Shown here: piece by piece, positions 55,649-64,000 of the stretch
Layout of the letters: every line of letters starts with the position of its first letter
Numbering within the stretch: position 1 is the first letter of the stretch
Notes under the pieces: generated by a model
Seen by the model: the letters and a program-made list of their open reading frames with translations, nothing else
The model's database searches: none
What the model was told of the DNA's origin: nothing
From: Leptidea sinapis
Lineage: Eukaryota > Arthropoda > Insecta > Lepidoptera > Pieridae
Reading direction: 5' to 3'
Length of the DNA: 64,000 nucleotides
NCBI RefSeq assembly: GCF_905404315.1
Contig: NC_066286.1
Location: forward strand, 5,277,501-5,341,500
Position numbers and translations under genes: made by a program

Positions 55649-56990
55649 ACAAAGGGGACTATTTAGTTGTGAATGTACAAACTTGTGTCTTCTTGGGGTT
55701 GAATTGGACTAAATTTTGTCGGCTCCATTCTGAGACTTTGCAAAGCATAGTCTCGATTTCAGACACAAGTTTGTTCCGGTTCTCGTCGACGCTATCCCGG
55801 GACATGTTGGCATGGTCTGTGAAGGCACCCAGTGCTGCCGTCTGCATAGCAATGAATACTACTGATTGGCAGCATATCATTGATATGCAGAAGAAACAGT
55901 GTAGGGGATAGCACGCAGCCTTGCGGTTTAACAACCTTGATGCTCCGATCGGCCAAAAAGCTATCGACCCATTTGCACAACTTCTCGAAAAGCCCATAGG
56001 ATGGCAGTTTCGCTATAAGCGCTTTATGCCACATCCGATCGAAGGCCTTCGCTATGTCCAAACTCACCGCCAACGCCTCTCCCTTCGACTCAACCGCTTG
56101 CACCCATTTATGGGTGAGGTATGCAAGAAGATCACCAGCTAAGCGACCCTGGTGGAAACCGTACTGGCACTCGCTGATTAGCTGGTGCTCCTCTAGGTAT
56201 CCCAAGAGCTGGCGGTTGATGATCGACTTCATTACTTTGGAGCACTATCGAGGGAATGCCATCGGGCCCGCTCGATTTGTGAATGTCCAAGGTGAGAAGT
56301 GCCTTAAGCACGGCGCCATGCCGGATATTTACCTCCGGCTTGTAAGACTCGCACCGAGGAATATTCGGTGATGGTGCACCGAGGGTTATCCAGAGTCGAG
56401 TTGTACGTGAAGAGGGAGCCCAGGAGATCAGGTTTTTCTTTCGCTACATGGGCCAGCGAGTCATTGTCCTCGTGCAGTGGCGGAATGGCTGGCTGGCAGA
56501 AATATCCTTGTACAGCCTTGGCGAGCGACCAGAACGCACGAGTTCCCGAGAGAAATCTTGCAAGTCTCTCGCCAATTGTACCAATGTGCTTCGACTTCGC
56601 GTCAGCAATTCTTTTGAAGGACTTGGAGGCATGATTGTTGTGTTTTTTAAGTTCGCTGGAATTCACATTCTTAGATACCACCACATTGACCCAAACCTGA
56701 TAGCACTTCTGCTTTCGGCGAGAGGCCATTTTGCAGAAGCGGTCAAACCATGTTTGGAACCTGCCAACGATGAGGATGGAATAAAGAGTTCCATACCTTG
56801 CAGCACCACATCAACAACAGCATCAGCAGATGTATCTGGATCACGCAGCGAAAAACAGATCTGCCTCCATGGATGCAAAAAAATACCGCATCTCGTCCCA
56901 CTTTGCTGACGTTGCGTCAACTGCCAACAACAACGTGCCGGTTTCCAGTGGGGGAGTGGTATTTCACCGGGCGTATCGGCCCAATTCGGT
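55649..56990 (-). pseudogene. LINE-A endonuclease end and reverse transcriptase
   Basis: The most complete LINE-A. The end of an AP-type endonuclease (H-P-W-R-Q-I-C-F-S, D-T-S-A-D-A-V-V-D-V-V-L-Q-G-M-E at 56920-56663) is followed by the linker (S-R-R-K-Q-K-C-Y-Q-V-W at 56729). Then RT fingers, Q-Y-G-F-H-Q-G-R, motif A S-L-D-I-A-K-A-F-D-R (catalytic Asp present), motif B P-Q-G-C-V-L-S-P-T-L-F-L-L-H-I-N-D-M and motif C. Motif C reads H-C-Y-A-D-G, so the second catalytic Asp is Gly; LINE-A at 25.9 kb keeps Y-A-D-D. The thumb begins (Q-F-N-P-K-K-T-Q-V-C) and the sequence is then cut at 55649. Several frameshifts; inactive. Confidence 0.9.
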
Positions 56991-57735
56991 TGTGTCCGTG
57001 AAGACCCAATATCTTCCCATCACAAAAAATTTCAACATCCATTGTATCTTTGTACGTACGAACACAATTTAAATAAATACTTGTATACAGACGCGTCGGT
57101 CACGCTAACAGAGTCACGAATTCATTCGTTTCTTCCCATCACAAGAAAAATTCTTCATTCATTTTATGTATGTACATAGAAACATAATATCTATACATAC
57201 TTATATACTGACGTATCGGTAACGGTAACAGAGTCCCAAGTTTATTAGTTTCTTCCCATCACAAAAAATGTCAACATCCATTGTATCTATATACGTACAA
57301 ACTCAGTAAATACATTACAGTATTATATACAGATGTGTTGGTAACGGTAACAGAGTCCCAAGTTCATTAGTTTCTTCCAATCATAAAAATGTTAACATCC
57401 ATTGTATCTTCGTACATACAAACTCAGTAAATATATTACAGTATTATATACAGAAGTGTTGGTAATGGTAACAGAGTCCCAAGTTCATTAGTTTCTTCCA
57501 ATCATAAAAAATGTCAACATCCATTGTATCTATGTACATAAAAACTCAGTAAATATATTACAGTATTATATACTGACGTGTCGGTAACGATAACAGAGTC
57601 CCAAGTTCGTTAATTCCTTCCAATCATAAAAAATGTCAACATCCATAGTATCTCTGTACGTACAAACGCAATTTATAATATACACACTTATATATAGACG
57701 TGTCGGTAATGGTAACAGAATCAAGTCAAGGTAAA
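56985..57735. repeat. Minisatellite of about 121 bp, 6 units
   Basis: TAACAGAGTC recurs at 57106, 57226, 57348, 57469, 57591 and (as TAACAGAATC) 57713, spacing 120-122 bp. Each unit includes TTCTTCCCATCACAAAAAAT or a variant, AACATCCATTGTATCT and ACGTACAAAC. The left end abuts the LINE-A endonuclease relic. A lone unit is at 54160-54291. Confidence 0.95.
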
Positions 57736-58486
57736 ATTCAAGATGCAACGTTATTGAAATCACATCATTAAATAAAGATATGAAACTAGTGAATGATTGT
57801 TAAATGGAACCACCATTAAGTATTGAATATGATATGGTTTACGAACTAAAAATTGATTTCACGACATTTTATTTGTGTAGTCGCACGTGATTCGCATTAT
57901 TGCAAACTGTGTATGTATGTATGTATGTATTCATATGTATGTATTCATATCAAGTTTTTTTTTTTCATTTTTCCTTCCATTTGTCGGGCTAAGCCACAAA
58001 ACAAAATAAACCAATTTTGATTAAAATTTCAAACAATTTTCGGATCACTGAAAGCGAGTGTGAATTTTAACAGCTCTCTTTCTCTCTTTAATACTCTTAA
58101 GTTTTATATTGTCTAAATAAATTTGAGAAACTTTCATGGAATTTAAGCATATTGTTACACTAATTACGAATATAACATTTTATGTAAATAATTGCGACAT
58201 TACCGAATTCCTGATCATTTAGTACCGAAATGTGATACACAAAGAATATTATTGTTTCTATGGTTTCAACTGCAAAATTAATTAAAACTCATTATAATTA
58301 ATGTAATGAGTAGGAAGCTCCATCATAAACATAATACCGATGCACATTTTGAAACAATATTGTATTATTGAAATAATTACAAGTAGCAGGTTTTATTGAA
58401 CAGGATGATGTCCAAGTGGCGCTTTTAGTAATATGCAATCATTATTGTGTTTGAAAGGATATGGCAATTAAACGCTTTAATTTTAT
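57736..58486. other. AT-rich stretch with a TATG microsatellite
   Basis: TATGTATGTATGTATGTATT is at about 57912-57932, followed by TCATATGTATG variants. Nothing else is supported. Confidence 0.6.
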
Positions 58487-58800
58487 TTGTGTATTAATCC
58501 TAGAAGTGAGGGTTATCACTTTAAAAACATAACATATTGTTTAGATTTACAAGAGCGACATATCAAGTCAATTTCCTAATTTGCAAATATTGGGATTGAG
58601 TAGGTTATCAACTGTAAAGTAGATCCTGTAGATGAAGCCACTACCTGAGAGTTGAACAAAGTAAACAGAATATTGTAACGAGGCGGTACTCGAACGGTTA
58701 GCTCAGTTGGTTAGAGCACCGGCACGGAACGCCGGAGGTCGTGAGTTTGAATCCCGCATCGTTCATAAAATTTTGTTTTTCAAATTTTATTGTGAATTAA
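58487..58800 (+). mobile_element. SINE-C, body followed by tRNA-like module
   Basis: Order: GTATTAATCCTAGAAGTGAG, GAGCGACATATCAAGTCAAT, GAGTAGGTTATCAACTGTAA, TACCTGAGAGTTGAACAAAG, tRNA-like module 58692-58764, then CATAAAATTTTGTTTTTCAA. At 54437 onward the GTATTAATCCTAGAAGTGAG block comes after the module, so the element is circularly permuted or was once tandem. Confidence 0.75.
58692..58764 (+). repeat. tRNA-like module, near-perfect cloverleaf
   Basis: 73 nt: acceptor GAACGGT/ATCGTTC (7 pairs, one G-T), TA, D arm GCTC-AGTTGGTTA-GAGC, A, anticodon arm CCGGC-ACGGAAC-GCCGG, variable AGGTC, T arm GTGAG-TTTGAAT-CCCGC (one mismatch, one wobble). Position 33 is C, whereas working tRNAs have U; the nominal anticodon is GGA (Ser), yet the long variable arm of tRNA-Ser is absent. 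So I call it a SINE-borne pseudo-tRNA. Confidence 0.75.
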
Positions 58801-58824
58801 ACGCTATTGAAATTGCTTGGTTAA

Positions 58825-58925
58825 TGAACTTAACATCTTATGTACCAACATGACGAGCGCATTTGCCATGTCGCTCATTGTTTTATGTTCAATCAATTAT
58901 CCTGAGTGGCAATACAATTGAATTT
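58825..58925 (+). mobile_element. SINE-A copy 11, core fragment
   Basis: AACTTAACATCTTATGTACC, ACGAGCGCATTTGCCATG and ATCCTGAGTGGCAATACAAT follow the SINE-A order. Confidence 0.65.
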
Positions 58926-59195
58926 AATATACGTTCACTAAAATCGTCACCTTTTTGCTACAAAATATTCTCATTTTTATGAGATGTTATTGATTTGATT
59001 TTATCATTATTATAACGCAAGAAATAAGGGATTGCTTGTAACTAATTTTAGTATGCTTCATAAGATAAGTCCCACTGCTGCCTGCCACTGTTCAGGTATC
59101 TTTCTCACTCATTATCTATGAATAAATTTCAATGTTTTATTAAAAAAGGGTTGTGTGGTAAATCTTACTACTCCACAGCTAATATAAGCGATCAG
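58926..59195 (+). pseudogene. LINE-B2 C-terminus
   Basis: Parallels 37855-38145: ACGTTCACTAAAATCGTCAC, AAGAAATAAGGGATTGCTTG, then M-N-K-F-Q-C-F-I-K-K-G-L-C-G-K-S-Y-Y-S-T-A. The final residues are lost where ORF1-like sequence begins. Confidence 0.75.
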
Positions 59196-59229
59196 ACTGA
59201 CACATTCACCCAGAAATTGCGGGGTGTTT

Positions 59230-59625
59230 TAGCGGAGTCAGATGGAGTGGAGTGGAGGGCATTTGGTGGGCCTGGCTGGTCACCAGGCCCACCAAATGCT
59301 CGCGGAGATGCGCATCTCGGGGCTTGGACGACTACGTCTCTGTCGATGATGGCCGAGTGGCAATCCAGTCGAAGATGGGTCAGAGAGGCGTTGGCTCAGT
59401 GTGGTTTAAGCAGACACCAGCAAAATCGTTGTCAGTTTTATCAATGCCAGGATAACAGTCCTTGAGACGAGACCAATGAGGTACTTTAAATGCCTGGCGT
59501 CGGGACACACTCGCGTCAAATGCACGAGCAATTTTGACTGCAGTGGACTTACGCTTACGCTGTGGTTAATTAGGGCACAAGGCGGTGGGATGCTCCTTCC
59601 TGTGCAAAGGAGCCTCCAACTGTTT
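59230..59625 (+). pseudogene. LINE ORF1 (gag-like) fragment with CCHC zinc knuckle
   Basis: ORF1 proteins of R1/Jockey-type LINEs bind the element RNA through zinc knuckles. Frames give S-R-G-L-D-D-Y-V-S-V-D-D-G-R-V-A-I, then G-V-G-S-V-W, then I-N-A-R-I-T-V-L-E-T-R-P-M-R and a perfect knuckle C-F-K-C-L-A-S-G-H-T-R-V-K-C (CX2CX4HX4C) at 59489-59530. A second knuckle is degraded to R-C-G-stop-L-G-H-K-A-V-G-C. Frameshifts separate the pieces, and a 16-bp hairpin disrupts the 5' part. Confidence 0.75.
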
Positions 59626-59639
59626 GATGCTGATCTTAA

Positions 59640-60700
59640 ATGTTTGTTAGCTTTTTTATCATATTATTAAACAAATTTAAGAGAAATTCCACAAAAGTTA
59701 AAATCACCATCATTAACTAACTATAACAACTATCAATCCGTCACAACCAACAATAGTTATTTTTCTAAGTAAAGCCATTTCGACTTCAGATCATGTATAT
59801 CCAGTAAATTCTTACCTTTTGACTAGCAAACTTGCGGGTAACATAATAAAATGATTGCACGGTAACATGACGATTTAATTAAAGCCATAGAAAGTGATAT
59901 AATTCATTTTCTCTTTAAATTTGGAATTCTTTTGATGTCTTTTCAATCACTACGAACGTTTCGGAAACGAATACCGCTTCAGAGAGGCGTTGAGACTCCA
60001 TCTCTCTAAATATATAAATTAATATTCATTCACATAAAATAGTCAAAATCTCTTCATATAGTTGTAACTTGACTTCGTTTCATGAAAGAAATTTCTTTTA
60101 ACGTATTATACTCATACTTAATTTATTTTTTCTGTTATTTATGAGGTATTATTTAAGTCAAAATGTTTCGTATGGCAAAAAACTCATTGCCACTGTCTTA
60201 AATCAACAATTAATTCATTATCCTATATTATATGATAAACTTTTGTTATTACACATATATGTAACGAAAGTATATTGAACATATACATAATTAATGCTTC
60301 TAAAAGCTTATGTAAACAAATTTCACATTATTTTATCGTCAAGTCTTAATTAGATGTGATAATACATATAAACACAATGTCTGGAGAATAAGAAACGAAT
60401 TTTTAATGCAATTAGTTGAAAAATTGAAAGGATTTGTCCTTATTCTCAGTGTATTTTAAATGATCCAGTTGATTTTGACTAATTTCCAATTTAAAAACAT
60501 ATCGGTCTATTCAGCATCGCTGATGATGACTTGGTCATCTGAATATTACACCCAGTCACGTAATGCAGTTTTTGTTTAAAAATTTAGCCCCAAAAAAGGT
60601 TATAATTGTAATGAGTAAAAAAAGTCATACAGCTGATATAGTTCCTATTTGAAAAAAGTACATATAGATAGTATTTTAATGTATAGAAAGAATAATATGC
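59640..60700. other. AT-rich stretch; LINE-B2 3' UTR scrap at 59930-60015
   Basis: The reverse complement of 59930-60015 matches the GTTTCCGAAACG region of the LINE-B2 UTR. The rest may be intron of the exon at 60705-60813. Confidence 0.5.
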
Positions 60701-60704
60701 TTAC

Positions 60705-60813
60705 CCGGCTTATCAAGATCGCTCATAAACTGATCAGTCTCCACAAAGCATTCGCCCGCGGCCACCACGGCAAAGAATACCACTAAAGTCCACATGTGGT
60801 CAAATGAAAACAT
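60705..60813 (-). CDS. Candidate signal-peptide first exon of a host gene
   Basis: On the minus strand an ATG at 60813 (or the in-frame ATG at 60795) opens 36 codons ending in a splice donor CCG-G|GTAAGC at 60705/60704, phase 1. From the second Met the peptide starts MWTLVVFFAVVAAGECF, a short hydrophobic core followed by small residues, a good secretory signal with cleavage likely near A-A-G or G-E. The following F-V-E-T-D-Q-F-M-S-D-L-D-K-P is acidic. A TATA-like TTATATTTAG lies upstream (about 60865 on the minus strand) and the region to 61020 is CpG-rich, consistent with a promoter. I do not recognise the protein. Downstream exons would lie leftward and were not found. Confidence 0.5.
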
Positions 60814-61020
60814 TCACAGTTACTAACAAAAACCGCACTAATATCTAACTCATCACTAAATATAAGAAAGTCATGCGTTATATTTGATTATCGAACGCGT
60901 GTCACTCCGACGCTGTACAGAATCACCACGAAAGTTGTAACACGTGTCGGTCAGTGTAAACAAATGTTGAAGTGATAAACACGTGTGAGCGACCCAGCTG
61001 CGCGCCGCGGACTGATCGGG
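60814..61020 (-). promoter_or_regulatory. Possible promoter of the signal-peptide exon
   Basis: On the minus strand, GC-rich sequence (GCGCGCAGCTGGGTCGCTC) leads to TTATATTTAG about 50 bases before the first ATG. The composition and TATA-like box are visible; promoter function is inferred. Confidence 0.3.
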
Positions 61021-61461
61021 AAATCATGACAACGCAACGGAAAAATTGGAAATGGAACGTTCGAAATTCAAATTAGGAATTTTAAAAATTAGTTTCTGTT
61101 TTGTTGCTCGTTGCCCAGATTGTCTAATGTCGCGGGGTGGATGTTATCTACGGCCGCGTGACAACAGACTTAAGACTGTCAATCTCTTTACTAAAAGCGG
61201 CTGCGAATATTTAATTAAAATGATTTCATCGATCGCTCTCTGTTTGACATTTATTAATACGAACAGCGTGTATTACTTGCTTTTATAAACGTATTGTTTT
61301 GGTGGCTACACTTAGGGTTGCCACCCGTAGTCTAAAGTAGAGTATTGTACACTATATCATGTAGGCTTACTCTATAATCTCTAACACTTATAGAGTATTG
61401 TAAAATACTCAATTTTACACATTGCTTAGTTGCTTACTATACTAGAGACTGTCGTGTAATA
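61021..61461. other. No gene seen
   Basis: An 80-codon plus-strand frame at 61046-61288 overlaps the CpG-rich flank. It has no family match or splice context; left unassigned. Confidence 0.4.
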
Positions 61462-61925
61462 CGTAGGTCACACTAAAAGTTTTTCGTAACTTAAAAAAAA
61501 GCAACATTTTATAACCAAAATATTATGTTTATTGCGATCGAACCATTTTTTAAAACAAGAGAACCACAGTTCTGAAAACATATTTTTTACGTGCTGATTG
61601 AACGCTATCACTGCCTCTTCGGAATTAGAAAAAGTGAGACCTCTCATCAAATTTTTGATTTTTGGGCAAATACAGAAATGTCAGGTGCTAGATCGGGGTT
61701 GTGTGCAGAATGGGTGACAAGTCGTACTTTTTCGGAAGCTAAAAATTACTTAGTTTTGTTGGCCGTTTGTGAAGAAGCGTTTTTATGATGTAGGAGAACG
61801 CGGCTTTTTGACCGTCTTTTGCGAACTTTTTTTAACACCCTGGGTAAACAAATGGTAGAATACCACTCGGCATTAACACTCTTTTGATCTTCAAGTGGAA
61901 TTGTGCAGATGGGACCCGTAGCTGA
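61462..61925 (-). pseudogene. Mariner M2, 3' half with terminal repeat
   Basis: The 3' end follows TA with CGTAGGTCACACTAAAAGTT, related to the 5' end of M1 at 39397. The minus strand encodes W-Y-S-T-I-C-L-P, then L-L-H-H-K-N-A-S-S, where the second catalytic Asp of H-H-D-N-A is Lys. Then come N-P-D-L-A-P (third Asp site degraded) and M-R-G-L-T-F-S-N-S-E-E-A-V-I-A-F-N-Q-H-V, with F-K-K-W-F-D-R. The N-terminal half is missing. Confidence 0.85.
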
Positions 61926-62249
61926 GAAAAAAAAGAAAAACGACTATTTACTGTTAATATGTTGGTATCACCAGTTCCCCAAGCCACATTGGGACATTTC
62001 TCAACGCACCCATTAATGTCATTATATCATTGTCGTATCATAAGTTGTTTTGAGAAGTGTGGCATCATTTTTAAAAAATATAAAATAAATGATACTCTTT
62101 CTTGGAAGTCCGTACTTTTTATTTACCTTATTTGAAATTAGATATTATACTATATTTATTTTCATAAACTTTGGCAACCCTAGCTACAACCAACAATTTC
62201 GCGAATTCTGATTTCGTATATATATATTAATTTATATCGCATTTTATAG

Positions 62250-62320
62250 CGTCGATGACTCAATAGTTAGCACCGTTGACTCTTACCATGCTACCCCTGG
62301 TTCGACCTTCACCCTCCACG
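62250..62320 (+). repeat. tRNA-like segment
   Basis: GACTCAATAGTTAGCACCG resembles an A box and CTGGTTCGACCTTC a B box, at tRNA spacing. Stems are poor. Probably a SINE head. Confidence 0.35.
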
Positions 62321-62359
62321 CACAATTAATGGTTTTAAAATTCATAATTATATATGCAA

Positions 62360-62683
62360 ACTAGCGGACCCGACAGACGTTGTCCTTTACAAACGTGTTA
62401 AATTTGAAAATTCGATACAGACGTTAGGAGGAGATCACTAACATACGTAGTAGAATTATATGTCGACTTTAGTGAGAATCTAATCGAATCTCAAATTCAT
62501 TGGAATACTCTAAAAAATCATCAAAGTCGGTCCAGCCATTTATGAAGTAGTTCAATTGTGAATCTAAACCATCCTTGAATCCACTTGAACACACATATAA
62601 AATTTCAGTCAAATCGGTCCAGCCGTTTTGGAGTTCACTGTCAACACACGTATAGAAGAATTATATATATATATATATAAAGA
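62360..62683 (-). mobile_element. Helitron, minus strand
   Basis: The left edge ACTAGCGGACCCGACAGACG is the reversed 3' end; the right edge is a TATATATATATA run then AAAGA (5' TC on the minus strand). Inside, TCGGTCCAGCC occurs twice (about 62529 and 62621). No coding. Confidence 0.75.
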
Positions 62684-62694
62684 TAAGACGTTTA

Positions 62695-63180
62695 TAAGAA
62701 GGACAACGCTCTTGTGATACAACGAGGTGATACGACGTAGAAGGTTGTAGATGCCTTACATTATGCTCTGAAACAGAAAAGGAAGTTGGCTGGACATATA
62801 GCAAGATGTAGAGACAATAGATGGACCTCAGAGGCAACTATGTAGGAAGGGCCAATAGGAAAAAAGAGAAAAGGGCGTCCTAGGAAATGGTGTATAGAAG
62901 ACATAAATGTAGCAGGAAACTTATGGCAAAAGATAGCAATGGAAAGAGAGGCATGGAACAAGCTAGAGATACCCAAGAAGGGTTTCCAATCAATAATGAC
63001 GAAGACAGTTCATAACAACGCTTATTAATACCAATTAAATTCTTTTTTTTTCATATTTAATTTTATAAAATGTACTACTGTATTACAATGGATGGAATCA
63101 TAGATCCTAACATTAATTTAACAATAAAAATGTAATTTAATAATAGATCGGAAATAAATAGGTTTTATTATTATTATTTG
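62695..63180 (+). pseudogene. RTE-like LINE C-terminus and tail
   Basis: Encodes L-A-G-H-I-A-R-C-R-D-N-R-W-T-S-E, G-R-P-R-K-W-C-I-E-D-I-N-V-A-G-N-L-W and A-M-E-R-E-A-W. This R-x-A-G-H-x-x-R / R-W-x-D-D-I / R-x-x-W order is the RTE C-terminal block, but from a different subfamily than 10.7 and 43 kb. It ends in a TTTTATTATTATTATT tail. Confidence 0.75.
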
Positions 63181-63204
63181 GTTATACAATTAATTTAATT
63201 ACCA

Positions 63205-63350
63205 AAATTTATAGACGATGCGGATCTCAAAGCCGCGCCTCTCGGGTTCCGTCTGAGCGCTCTTACTAACTGATCCAATCGTCTAAGTGACGCATCGATC
63301 GTAAAGCTAGGTATGTATTGTTCAACTCTCAGGTTTCGTTTTTTGTTTTA
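63205..63350 (-). mobile_element. SINE-C copy, minus strand
   Basis: The minus strand has the GAGAGTTGAACAATACATAC body end, then a tRNA-like module (GACGATTGGATCAGTTAGTA, CTCAGACGGAACCCGAG) and CATCGTCTATAAATTTTGG. Confidence 0.7.
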
Positions 63351-63448
63351 AAAGTTGAACCGTGGTGATTATATATGATCAGGGGACAACTCCCGTTTCA
63401 TAAAAAAATGGTTTATTGAAATAAAAGATGACTATAGAAAAAATAAGT

Positions 63449-63473
63449 TTATTGATACAACTATTACAGGATT
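63449..63473. repeat. Left target-site duplication of SINE-A copy 12
   Basis: Identical at all 25 bases to 63807-63831. One mismatch outward, the next six bases (AATAAG) also match. Confidence 0.95.
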
Positions 63474-63806
63474 CCCACCAGTGGGAGGCTCCTTTGCACA
63501 GGATGCCAGCTAGTCTTTGGGTACCACAACGGCGCCTATTTCTGCCGTGAAACAGTAATGTGTAAACATTATTGTGATTCAGTCTGAAGGGCGCTAGTAG
63601 GGGGTAGCTAGTGAAATTACTGAGCAAATGAGACTTAACAACTTATGTCTCAAGGAGACGAGCGCAATTCTAGTGCCGCTCAGAATTTTTGGGAATTTCA
63701 AGAATCCTGAGCGGCACTGCATTATAATGGGCAGGACGTATCAATTACCATAATACGTCGTGCTCATCTCGACCCTTTATTTATTAAAAAAATTGCAACA
63801 ATAAGA
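63474..63806 (+). mobile_element. SINE-A copy 12, full length with target-site duplication
   Basis: Flanked by a perfect 25-bp direct repeat, 63449-63473 and 63807-63831 (starts TTATTGATAC, ends ACAGGATT). The element begins CCCACCAGTGGGAGGCTCC, has all SINE-A blocks and ends GACCCTTTATTTATTAAAAA plus a short A-rich tail. A long perfect duplication with an A-rich end is the mark of LINE-type target-primed reverse transcription. This copy fixes the family boundaries. Confidence 0.95.
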
Positions 63807-64000
63807 TTATTGATACAACTATTACAGGATTAAAATCCGGTCGGACCGGTTAGATAGTTACATCATCATCCTATCTTACGTGTTATGCGTTGCCGACTAC
63901 CACGGAACTTATTTACTACAAAATTAATTAAAAGTAAATACTTTTTAGTTACTAGTATATTTGTATTTGCAGACCGTTGATTAGATCTTGTGTGTATTAA

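Noticed and set aside
56448..56909. 153-codon plus-strand frame
   Set aside because: Antisense shadow of the LINE-A endonuclease/linker region on the minus strand.
58692..58764. Functional tRNA-Ser (GGA) gene
   Set aside because: C at position 33, no long variable arm, and repeated copies embedded in SINE-C; a pseudo-tRNA is more likely.

Overview
This window is eukaryotic, AT-rich, and made almost entirely of decayed mobile elements. The element families point to a moth or butterfly (Lepidoptera): Helitrons that start TC(TATA) and end CTAGT; non-LTR retrotransposons (RTE type, and several Jockey/CR1-like lineages) with lepidopteran-style C-termini; mariner and maT-like DNA transposons; and three short retroposon families. 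No prokaryotic operon, CRISPR array, rRNA gene or complete host protein-coding gene is visible. The lineage call rests on family recognition and was not confirmed by a database search.

Layout. 1-5.4 kb: a ~1.93 kb block present twice, 3,415 bp apart and nearly identical. It carries a deleted mariner transposase, a LINE 3' end and a pair of Helitrons joined head to head; an N-terminal maT-like fragment lies between the copies. 5.8-11.1 kb: a tRNA-derived SINE, a minisatellite, and four non-LTR relics, mostly on the minus strand. 12.4-15.4 kb: a LINE cut by a 1.4 kb hAT-like element with a perfect 8-bp target duplication, then a reversed Helitron. 15.7-24.9 kb: LINE 3' ends, a SINE inside an older repeat, reverse-transcriptase relics and a ~470 bp foldback element. 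25.3-27.4 kb: an RTE element broken by a younger 5'-truncated LINE and then by a Helitron end. 28-38.4 kb: SINE copies, tandem foldback elements, a Harbinger-like MITE, LINE C-termini and one candidate host exon at 31.6 kb (plus strand). 39.4-45.4 kb: half of a mariner, a duplicated LINE tail, a decayed autonomous Helitron whose Rep/Hel gene appears to contain an intron, an RTE relic and a reversed Helitron. 45.8-51.4 kb: small foldback MITEs, a compact Helitron and a near-complete maT-like transposon with both ends. 52.3-59.6 kb: LINE pieces, a tRNA-like SINE family with a well-formed cloverleaf, and a ~121-bp minisatellite also found as a single unit inside that SINE. 59.9-64 kb: a candidate signal-peptide exon (minus strand), half of a second mariner, a Helitron, an RTE tail, and a SINE with a perfect 25-bp target-site duplication.

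How it works together. The only candidates for host coding sequence are two short open segments ending at good splice donors (31584-31700 plus; 60705-60813 minus). The rest reads as intronic or intergenic DNA in which retrotransposons supplied the machinery for SINE movement and elements repeatedly landed in one another. Family letters used here (LINE-A to LINE-H, SINE-A to SINE-C, R1 to R3) are local labels.
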